DNA of 64,000 nucleotides, taken from assembly GCF_023016005.1 (NCBI RefSeq), contig NZ_JALKAZ010000001.1, forward strand, positions 496,001 to 560,000. The letters run 5' to 3'. The translations under genes and the position numbers were made by a program. Positions 55,137 to 61,975 of this stretch are shown here, piece by piece; within the stretch, counting starts at the first letter, position 1, and every line of letters starts with the position of its first letter. This DNA comes from Erythrobacter sp. F6033 (GTDB lineage: Bacteria; Pseudomonadota; Alphaproteobacteria; Sphingomonadales; Sphingomonadaceae). The notes beneath the pieces are model-generated. The model had not been told where the DNA came from. It saw nothing but the letters and a program-made list of their open reading frames with translations, and did no database searches.

Positions 55137-55597
55137 TGAGTGCAAAGCCAACAAAATCCCGGTTCACTGGTCGGCACATGGCGGCAATCCTGATCTTTGG
55201 CTTTGGTATTGTCGTGGCGGTCAATTTCACCATGGCAGGTTTTGCGACGGGAGGTTTCCACGGCGTCGTGGTCCAAAACTCCTATGTCGCAAGTCAGCAG
55301 TTCAACACTTGGCTGGAAGAAGCCGAAGCGGATCAAGCGCTGGGATGGGAAGTCGACGCGAAACGCGATCAGGACGGATATCTTGATCTCACCGCTAATG
55401 GCGTTCCCGAAGGCGCCCTGATCACCGCAGAGCTGCGCCGCCCGATAGGCGTGCGCGACTATGCGTCTGTGACGTTTGAGCAATCAGAAAATGGTTCATA
55501 CCGTTCGACCACTCCGGTGGATGAAGGGCGATGGACCATTCGCATCTCGATTGAAGCTGATAGCGAAACATGGTCCGCAGAAGACGAGCTGAGATGA
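55136..55597 (+). CDS. ccoH: FixH-family assembly protein
   Basis: A 153-residue protein with one N-terminal membrane helix (about 12-36) and a periplasmic beta-rich domain (FixH-type, about 75-145). It aids cbb3 assembly together with CcoI. The ATG overlaps the ccoG stop (TGATG) after GGAGG. It ends with an ATGA overlap with ccoI. Confidence 0.88.
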   Translation: MSAKPTKSRFTGRHMAAILIFGFGIVVAVNFTMAGFATGGFHGVVVQNSYVASQQFNTWLEEAEADQALGWEVDAKRDQDGYLDLTANGVPEGALITAELRRPIGVRDYASVTFEQSENGSYRSTTPVDEGRWTIRISIEADSETWSAEDELR

Positions 55598-57729
55598 ACA
55601 CGCTTGCTGCCCCTGTCGCCACGGACGAAGGTGCAATTAGCACGACGCGATTTACGGTGCCGGGCATGCGCTGTGCTGGCTGCATAGCCAAGCTTGAGCG
55701 CGAGCTTCCTAAGATTGCGGGCGTAAACGGTGCACGGGTCAATTTTTCGGCCAAACGCGTCGCAATTGAACACGATGAGGGCATGCGCGAAGATGATCTC
55801 GCCGAAGCGATCCTAAAGCTAGGGTTTGAAGCGCAACAGGTCGAAGATAACCCGCTTGGCCAGGAGGTCGCAGAGCGCAAAACTTTGATGCGCGCCTTGG
55901 GGGTTGCGGGCTTTGGCATGATGAATGTCATGCTGCTTTCGGTAAGTATCTGGTCTGGAGCCGAGGGCGCGACGCGCGACCTCTTCCATTGGCTTTCTGC
56001 GCTGATCGCCATGCCTGTGATCGCCTATGCCGGGCGTCCTTTTTTAGCATCGGCATGGATGGCGCTCAAACATGGGCGCACCAATATGGATGTGCCCATT
56101 TCTATCGGAGTGGTTCTGGCAACCGCTTTAAGCCTGTACGAGACGATAACTGGCGGCCCGCATGCATATTTCGAAAGCGCCGTCATGCTGCTCTTCTTCC
56201 TTCTCGCAGGGCGCGCGCTTGACGCGGAAATGCGCACGCGTACGCGCGCAGAAATCGGTGCTCTGTTAGGGCGGATGGGCAAGACAGCGAGCGTGATCGG
56301 CCCCGATGGTTCAACCCGGCGCCTACCAGCGCGTGAGCTTGAACCGGGGATGTTGGTGCTGGTTGCTGCGGGTGAAGCCTTGGCCGCCGATGGCGAGGTC
56401 GAACAGGGCGCCAGCTCGATCGACAATTCGATGCTGACCGGAGAAAGCGCGCCGGAGCGCATCGGTGTTGGCTCTGCAATTCACGCAGGGGCAATCAACA
56501 TCACCGCCCCCATCCGTTTGCGCCTCACCCGCACCGCCGAAGACACTGCAATCGCCGAAATCGCACGATTGATGGATGAGGCGGGCCAATCTCGCAGCCA
56601 ATACGTACGGATCGCCGACCGCGCCTCGCGCCTTTACGCACCCGTCGTTCACACGCTTGCCGCACTCGCTTTTGTCGGGTGGATGATCGCCGGGGCTGGC
56701 TGGCATCAGTCTCTGGTCATCGCCATTGCCGTGCTAATCATCACATGTCCGTGTGCGATGGGCCTTGCGGTTCCCACCGCTCAGGTTGTGGCGTCGGGCG
56801 CACTGTTAAAGCGGGGTTTGCTTGTCAAAGATGGCAGCGCGCTGGAACGGCTCGCTGAGGTGGATGTGGCGCTGTTCGACAAGACTGGTACGCTGACCTT
56901 GGGGGAACCACGCGCCGACATCGCGGAGCTTGATAGCAAGGCGCGCAGTGTTGCCTTAGCGCTGGCCCAAGCGAGCAGGCATCCATTGAGCAAGGGGCTG
57001 GCCCTAACCTTGCGCGAAGCAAGTGTTGCGCCAGCACCTGTCTCGGACATTTCAGAGCATAGCGGGCAAGGCATTAGCGGTCAGTGGAATGGGATGCGGG
57101 TCGCACTCGAGCGGCCTGGCAACGCTGAAGAAGGCCTCGCCGCCGCGCTAGTCATTGGCGAGCATCACCATGTTCTGCACTTCACTGATCCTATGCGCAG
57201 CGATTGTGCGGCAACGCTTGCGACGCTGGCCAAGCATGGCGTTGATGCGAGCATACTGTCGGGGGATCGTCATGCACCGGTTGAACACGCCGCGAAGCAG
57301 CTCTCGATCCCCTTTGCTGCAGAGGCGTCTCCGCAAGATAAGCTGGCCGCTCTCGCGTCGCTGAAAGATCAAGGGCGAAAGCCGCTTATGGTCGGCGATG
57401 GCCTCAATGATGGACCTGCGCTTGCTGCCGCACACGCTTCGATAGCGCCAAGCACTGCCAGCGATGCCAGCCAACAGGCGGCAGATGCGGTGTTTATTGG
57501 CGAAAAGCTGTTTCCGGTTGCTCTTGCAGTCCGGGTCGCGCGGCGCACGATGGCCGTCGTGCGGCAGAATTTCGGCTTTGCTATCGGGTATAATGTGCTG
57601 GCCATACCGCTGGCTGTGTTTGGCTATGTCACGCCGCTCATCGCGGCGATCGCCATGTCGTTGAGTTCACTGGTCGTGGTCGCCAATTCACTGCGCCTCG
57701 CCAGCAGCGCAAAAGGAAACGCGCCATGA
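55594..57729 (+). CDS. ccoI: Copper-transporting P-type ATPase (FixI/CcoI)
   Basis: A 711-residue P1B-type ATPase that exports copper for insertion in CcoN. The metal-binding domain has GMRCAGC (Cys27, Cys30). Membrane helices lie around 90-230 and 340-400, with the transport motif CPCAMGLAVP. TGES (actuator), DKTGTLT (phosphorylated Asp), HPLS and GDGLNDGPAL complete the signature. The helices, with the CPC motif, match FixI. ATGA overlaps link it to both neighbours. Confidence 0.95.
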   Translation: MNTLAAPVATDEGAISTTRFTVPGMRCAGCIAKLERELPKIAGVNGARVNFSAKRVAIEHDEGMREDDLAEAILKLGFEAQQVEDNPLGQEVAERKTLMRALGVAGFGMMNVMLLSVSIWSGAEGATRDLFHWLSALIAMPVIAYAGRPFLASAWMALKHGRTNMDVPISIGVVLATALSLYETITGGPHAYFESAVMLLFFLLAGRALDAEMRTRTRAEIGALLGRMGKTASVIGPDGSTRRLPARELEPGMLVLVAAGEALAADGEVEQGASSIDNSMLTGESAPERIGVGSAIHAGAINITAPIRLRLTRTAEDTAIAEIARLMDEAGQSRSQYVRIADRASRLYAPVVHTLAALAFVGWMIAGAGWHQSLVIAIAVLIITCPCAMGLAVPTAQVVASGALLKRGLLVKDGSALERLAEVDVALFDKTGTLTLGEPRADIAELDSKARSVALALAQASRHPLSKGLALTLREASVAPAPVSDISEHSGQGISGQWNGMRVALERPGNAEEGLAAALVIGEHHHVLHFTDPMRSDCAATLATLAKHGVDASILSGDRHAPVEHAAKQLSIPFAAEASPQDKLAALASLKDQGRKPLMVGDGLNDGPALAAAHASIAPSTASDASQQAADAVFIGEKLFPVALAVRVARRTMAVVRQNFGFAIGYNVLAIPLAVFGYVTPLIAAIAMSLSSLVVVANSLRLASSAKGNAP

Positions 57730-57878
57730 CTAATCTGGCTTTCTTGATCCCGATCGCGCTCTTCATGGGAGCGGCTGGTCTTGCCGCGTTTTTCTGGGCC
57801 ATGCGGTCTGGTCAGTACGAGGATATGGACGGGGCTGCGGCTCGTATTCTAATCGACGAAGAGGATACGGAACAATGA
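57726..57878 (+). CDS. ccoS: cbb3 maturation protein CcoS
   Basis: A 50-residue single-helix protein (membrane segment about 4-25) with FFWAMRSGQYEDMDGAA and an acidic end, the standard CcoS form; needed for cofactor insertion. Too short for many callers, but the ATGA overlap with ccoI and the sequence identify it. Confidence 0.92.
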   Translation: MTNLAFLIPIALFMGAAGLAAFFWAMRSGQYEDMDGAAARILIDEEDTEQ

Positions 57879-58093
57879 ATGCCGGCCTTATCGTATCGCT
57901 GGCTGCGGTCATACCGATGGCCACTGGGCCATTCCCGCAAGAACAGCGCAGCTTGGTCGCGGGCCTCTGCAATGGCGAGCAAATTGTCATTCCTATTGGA
58001 GATGACGAGCAGGAGCCTGGACGCGACTGTCATCAAAAGGCCTGCCATGCGGGTGCTTGCCGCGAAAAGGCCAAGAGGTCTCGCACGGTTTGA
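57875..58093 (+). CDS. Small exported Cys/His-rich protein of the cco operon
   Basis: A 72-residue protein whose ATG overlaps the ccoS stop (ATGA). The N-terminus is a short hydrophobic export signal (about 1-18, cleavage near ATG-PF). The mature part has LCNGEQIVIPIGD and a Cys/His cluster, CHQKACHAGACR, followed by a basic end. Four cysteines and two histidines in 40 residues suggest metal binding. I recall similarly short Cys-rich proteins in sphingomonad cytochrome-oxidase loci, but no named function. Position suggests copper handling or haem-copper oxidase assembly in the periplasm; this is inference. Confidence 0.75.
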   Translation: MNAGLIVSLAAVIPMATGPFPQEQRSLVAGLCNGEQIVIPIGDDEQEPGRDCHQKACHAGACREKAKRSRTV

Positions 58094-58116
58094 TCTAGCG
58101 CAAAGACGCGCTGCCG

Positions 58117-58130
58117 TTGATCTTGTTCAA
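58117..58130. promoter_or_regulatory. FNR/FixK-like box before hemN
   Basis: TTGATCTTGTTCAA fits TTGAT-N4-ATCAA with one mismatch and lies nine bases before the hemN start. The closeness is unusual for an activator site; a repressor role or a coincidental match is possible. A weaker half-match lies at about 58091. Confidence 0.4.
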
Positions 58131-58138
58131 GGCTTCTT

Positions 58139-59449
58139 ATGTGGCCTTATCATCCAGAATTGCTCGAAACGCCGGTGCCGCGTTACACGAGCTATCCGAC
58201 TGCCGTCGATTTTGGCGAGCTTCCAACCGCTGCTTTGACGCATGCAATCGAAGGGGCGAGCGGGGACATCTCGCTTTACCTTCACATTCCGTTTTGCGAG
58301 AGCATTTGCCATTATTGCGGGTGCAATACGGGTAAAGCCAATCGCAAGCAGCGTGTGGAGAGTTACCTCGCTGCTCTCCATACCGAAATTGAAACGGTCG
58401 CTTCGCTCCTGCCGCGCGACGCCAGAGTTCGCCGGATCGCCTTTGGCGGTGGCAGCCCCAACGCAATCGAACCGAGCCAGTTCATTGCGCTTGTCGATGC
58501 ACTGGGCCGCAATTTCTGGCTGGGCGACTGCGAGTGGTCAATTGAATTGGACCCGCGCTCCATGAGCAGCGTCTGGGGTGAGGCCGTTGCCGAGGCAGGC
58601 ATCACACGCGCCAGCATGGGAGTGCAGACCTTTGCCGCGCATTGCCAGAAAGCAATCGGGCGCGAGCAGAGTGACGCGATGATTTGTCGCAGCATTGATT
58701 GGCTGCGAGACGCGGGTGTGACATCGCTGAATTTCGATCTGATGTATGGCTTGCCCCATCAAAGCGCAGACGACCTCGCGGACAGTCTCGAATACACAAA
58801 GCTGCTTGGTGCCGACCGGATTGCGGTGTTCGGCTATGCCCATGTGCCGCATTTGATCGCCCGCCAGAGAATCATCGACGCGGGCGCTTTGCCAGATGCG
58901 AAGGCACGCTTTGATATGGCCGCGATGGCGCATGAGTTTCTCACCAACGAGGGCTATGATGCAATTGGGTTCGATCATTTTGCCTTGCCGAGAGACCCGA
59001 TGGCAATCGCGACCCAATCAGGCCGTTTGCGCCGCAATTTTCAGGGCTTCAGCGATGATCCGGGTGAAGTGCTGATCGGTTTGGGCGCAAGCGCAATCAG
59101 TGGCTTTCCCCACCTCATCGCTCAAAACGAAAAGAACAACGGTCGATACCGGATGAAGGCATCGCAAGGGATGCTCACATCAAGTGTTGGCGTGGTGAGA
59201 AATCGCGAAGATCAGATGCGAGGCAAGGTGATAGAAGACTTGCTGTGCAAGGGTTTTGCCACACTTCCACCCTGTATCTACGCCTCGTGCGGGATCAAAC
59301 TGGACCGTTTCATCGGACGAAGCTTGGCGCGGTTTGATGGGATGACCTTTGTAATTCAACCAGCAGGCCTGCCATATGCGAGAGCCATAGCGGCGCAATT
59401 CGATCAGTTTAGAGAGGTCTCACAGCGGCGCTTCAGCTCTGCAATTTAA
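58139..59449 (+). CDS. hemN: Oxygen-independent coproporphyrinogen III oxidase
   Basis: A 436-residue radical-SAM enzyme that converts coproporphyrinogen III to protoporphyrinogen IX without oxygen, supplying haem at low oxygen. The cluster motif CESICHYC (Cys53, Cys57, Cys60) is followed by Cys62; GGGSPNAIEPSQF and FDLMYGLPHQS are family elements. The adjacent cco genes and FNR-like site fit microaerobic expression. Start ATG; SD not strong, so coupling to the preceding operon is possible. Confidence 0.95.
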   Translation: MWPYHPELLETPVPRYTSYPTAVDFGELPTAALTHAIEGASGDISLYLHIPFCESICHYCGCNTGKANRKQRVESYLAALHTEIETVASLLPRDARVRRIAFGGGSPNAIEPSQFIALVDALGRNFWLGDCEWSIELDPRSMSSVWGEAVAEAGITRASMGVQTFAAHCQKAIGREQSDAMICRSIDWLRDAGVTSLNFDLMYGLPHQSADDLADSLEYTKLLGADRIAVFGYAHVPHLIARQRIIDAGALPDAKARFDMAAMAHEFLTNEGYDAIGFDHFALPRDPMAIATQSGRLRRNFQGFSDDPGEVLIGLGASAISGFPHLIAQNEKNNGRYRMKASQGMLTSSVGVVRNREDQMRGKVIEDLLCKGFATLPPCIYASCGIKLDRFIGRSLARFDGMTFVIQPAGLPYARAIAAQFDQFREVSQRRFSSAI

Positions 59450-59510
59450 AGCCCAGGTCAGATGCGGCCTGTGACTTAGCCGAGCTCTTGGAAGAGTGTC
59501 CGATAGAATG

Positions 59511-59535
59511 AAATTGGGTCGGGAGCGGACTTTCC
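59511..59535 (-). repeat. Inverted partner of repeat copy 7
   Basis: On the minus strand it reads AGTCCGCTCCCGACCCAA. It faces copy 7 (59559-59585) so that the two can fold as a stem of roughly 20-25 imperfect pairs around a 23-base loop, like a REP/BIME unit. Confidence 0.5.
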
Positions 59536-59558
59536 TCTTCTAGCGATGTGCAACCAGA

Positions 59559-59585
59559 ACCGGACCTTCCGCTTCCGACCCAGCT
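59559..59585 (+). repeat. Dispersed intergenic repeat, copy 7
   Basis: ACCGGACC followed by TTCCGCTTCCGACCCA in the hemN-imuA gap; close to the inverted copy at 13723. It forms the right arm of a predicted stem-loop. Confidence 0.6.
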
Positions 59586-59683
59586 CCGGCCGTTCCGATA
59601 CGCGCACCAGTCCCAGACGCACCGAATTGAGGCCTTAAAGGTAGGCCGGAACGCAGTCTTTGAGTTGACATTGCGTGCGAATG

Positions 59684-59698
59684 GAACAAAATAAGAAC
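59684..59698 (+). promoter_or_regulatory. LexA (SOS) box of the imu operon
   Basis: GAAC, seven bases, GAAC: the direct-repeat LexA site of alphaproteobacteria, 23 bases before the imuA start at 59722. Confidence 0.8.
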
Positions 59699-59721
59699 AT
59701 ATGTGTGATTCGGAGCAATCC

Positions 59722-60519
59722 ATGTCCAGTTTACGTGGGCGGCTAACTGATGTTGCGTGTGTAAATGAAGCCTCTTGCAAAGAGCGATTTGCTTCAGGTC
59801 ACGCATCTCTCGACGCCTATCTTGATGGAGGTTTTTTGCGTGGGCAGCTGCATGAAATCTTTGCCGACTCTGATGAGGATAATGGGTGTGCAGCAGGGGT
59901 TGCAGCCATGCTTTCATTGCGCGCCAAGCAGACAGGTAAGAGCATTTTGTGGCTCCGCACTCTGGCGGCATCGCGCAAAGGCGGACGCTTTAATCCCGCT
60001 GGTTTCGCGGAATTGGGCGGAGATCCATCGGCTTTGTTTATCGTGGTCGCTCCTGATGAAGCGACGCTTCTCAGATCAGCTGTCGATGCGTTGCGCTGTG
60101 ACGACTTTGGCGCAGTGGTAATCGAATGCTGGGGCTCGCCTGCCATTCTCGATCTAACCGCCAGTCGCCGACTGACGTTGGCTGCCGATCGCAGCGGCGC
60201 GACCGCAATTATGTTGCGCCTTGGTGCGCGCGAACAACCCAGTACGGCAAGCACGCGGTGGGCGGTGCGATCGGCATTCTCCCGCCCTCTCGAAGCCAAC
60301 GCTCCGGGTCATCCGACCATGGATCTGACCTTGCTGCGCAGACGCTCTGGCCCTTCTGGCAAAAGCTGGCGGGTGGAGTGGAGCCGTGACAACCAGTGCT
60401 TCCAGGAACATCAGCAATCCACCTTCAGACAAAAGCCAAAGACGCTTTCTGGCTCTGTGGTTCCCTTTTTTGGCGTCGGACAGGCTGCAGCGAGAGAGAG
60501 AAGTAAGCTTATCGCCTGA
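59722..60519 (+). CDS. imuA: ImuA, SOS mutagenesis accessory protein
   Basis: A 265-residue RecA-fold protein of the SOS mutasome. The ATG at 59722 has GGAGC upstream; an ATG at 59701 is an alternative. Family elements include DAYLDGGFLRGQLHEIFAD split over about 31-49 and WLRTLAASRKGGRFNPAGFAELG spread over about 90-112. In other bacteria ImuA works with ImuB and DnaE2 for damage-induced mutagenesis. It overlaps imuB by 134 bases. Confidence 0.9.
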   Translation: MSSLRGRLTDVACVNEASCKERFASGHASLDAYLDGGFLRGQLHEIFADSDEDNGCAAGVAAMLSLRAKQTGKSILWLRTLAASRKGGRFNPAGFAELGGDPSALFIVVAPDEATLLRSAVDALRCDDFGAVVIECWGSPAILDLTASRRLTLAADRSGATAIMLRLGAREQPSTASTRWAVRSAFSRPLEANAPGHPTMDLTLLRRRSGPSGKSWRVEWSRDNQCFQEHQQSTFRQKPKTLSGSVVPFFGVGQAAARERSKLIA

Positions 60520-61975
60520 ACGACCTCTTGCGTTTGTTGAAAAACAAAAGGGGGCGATGCGTCTTGTGGCGCTCAACCGGGCCGCACTGGAATGCGGGCT
60601 TACCCTAGGATCAAACTTAGCTGATGCGCGGGCGGTTGAGCCAGAGTTGATCGTGTACGATCACAACCCTCAAGCCGATGCAGAACTGCTCGATCAGATT
60701 GCTGATGAATGCGTGCGCTATACGCCAATGGTCGCCGTGGAACCACCAGATGGCCTGGCACTCGATATTACAGGCAGCGCGCATCTTTCAGGGGGAGAGA
60801 TGGAGCTTCAACAGGATGTTCGAGGCTGGTTCGCGAGTCAGCAGATTGCAACACGCCTGGCATGCGCATCCTCTGCTGAAGCGGCGAGCGCTTTGGCTCG
60901 CTTCCATCGCGGCGAGGTAGCGGACGAAATGCAGGCAATTCGTTCTTTGCCTGTGGCTGCGCTGCAGCTTGATCCCGAAGCCGATTTGGGATTGCGCCGA
61001 GCAGGGCTGAAAATGATCGGTGATGTGATGGACCGCCCGCGCAAAGTCATCGCCGCGCGTTTCGGAGCCGCAAGCGTTTATCGGCTGGAACGTTTGATCG
61101 GGAAAAGTGCAAAGCCGCTTGATACGCGTAGACCCCAGCGTTCTTTCACCTTTCACCGCCGCTTTGCTGAGCCCATCACAAGCAAGACCTATTCTGTCAG
61201 CGTGCTGCGCGAATTGCTTGATGAAGCCAACGCAGAACTCGCTGGTGAGAACCTTGGTGGCCGCGCCTTTGAAGCGCGTTTCAACAGGGTCGATGGTGCA
61301 GTCCAAAGCCTGTATATCGAAACCGGCCGATCGACCCGAGACAGCACCGCGATTGCCAGACTCTTCGATGAACGATTGGATGGTTTGGCCGACCCGCTCG
61401 ATCCCGGTTTCGGTTTTGACAGCGTCGAGCTTGCTATCGTTCAGACCGAGCTTTTGAAGTCGCAGCAGGAAGATATCGAAAAAGAGGTAAGGCGCGACAA
61501 TACACTGGCGGAAACTCTGGATATTTTGCGCGTCCGACTGGGGCGCAACCGGGTGCTGCGTTTTCGCCCGAACGACACGCATATTCCCGAAAACACCCAA
61601 ATTGCGCTGCCTGCTATAGATGCAGGGCATCCCTTTGCCTGGCAGTCAGCAGAGCTGGGGGAACCTCCTTCACGCCCGCTGCACTTGTTCGATCCGCCGC
61701 AGCGCATTGCTGTCATCGCAGAAATTCCCGACGGGCCGCCAAAACGGTTTCGCTGGCGCAAAAAAGTGCGCGATGTCGCGCGGCATGAGGGGCCAGAGCG
61801 GATTGCATCGGAATGGTGGAAAGCGAGCGAAGACCCGCTCGGGCGTACGCAATTGACGCGCGATTATTATCGCATCGAGGATACAGAGGGACGGCGGTAT
61901 TGGGTGTTTCGTCATGGCCTTTATGGCCGCGAAGCCGATGATCCGAACTGGTATTTACACGGGCTGTTTGCCTGA
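60386..61975 (+). CDS. imuB: ImuB, catalytically inactive Y-family polymerase homologue
   Basis: A 529-residue Y-family-like protein that, in studied bacteria, bridges DnaE2 to the beta clamp and has no polymerase activity itself. GTG start with GGAGTGG ahead. The N-terminal palm has ALDITGSAHLSGGE where active polymerases have acidic catalytic residues; the little-finger region is about 230-345, and the C-terminus YWVFRHGLYGRE then WYLHGLFA is characteristic of ImuB. Its TGA overlaps the dnaE2 ATG. Confidence 0.92.
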   Translation: MTTSASRNISNPPSDKSQRRFLALWFPFLASDRLQREREVSLSPERPLAFVEKQKGAMRLVALNRAALECGLTLGSNLADARAVEPELIVYDHNPQADAELLDQIADECVRYTPMVAVEPPDGLALDITGSAHLSGGEMELQQDVRGWFASQQIATRLACASSAEAASALARFHRGEVADEMQAIRSLPVAALQLDPEADLGLRRAGLKMIGDVMDRPRKVIAARFGAASVYRLERLIGKSAKPLDTRRPQRSFTFHRRFAEPITSKTYSVSVLRELLDEANAELAGENLGGRAFEARFNRVDGAVQSLYIETGRSTRDSTAIARLFDERLDGLADPLDPGFGFDSVELAIVQTELLKSQQEDIEKEVRRDNTLAETLDILRVRLGRNRVLRFRPNDTHIPENTQIALPAIDAGHPFAWQSAELGEPPSRPLHLFDPPQRIAVIAEIPDGPPKRFRWRKKVRDVARHEGPERIASEWWKASEDPLGRTQLTRDYYRIEDTEGRRYWVFRHGLYGREADDPNWYLHGLFA

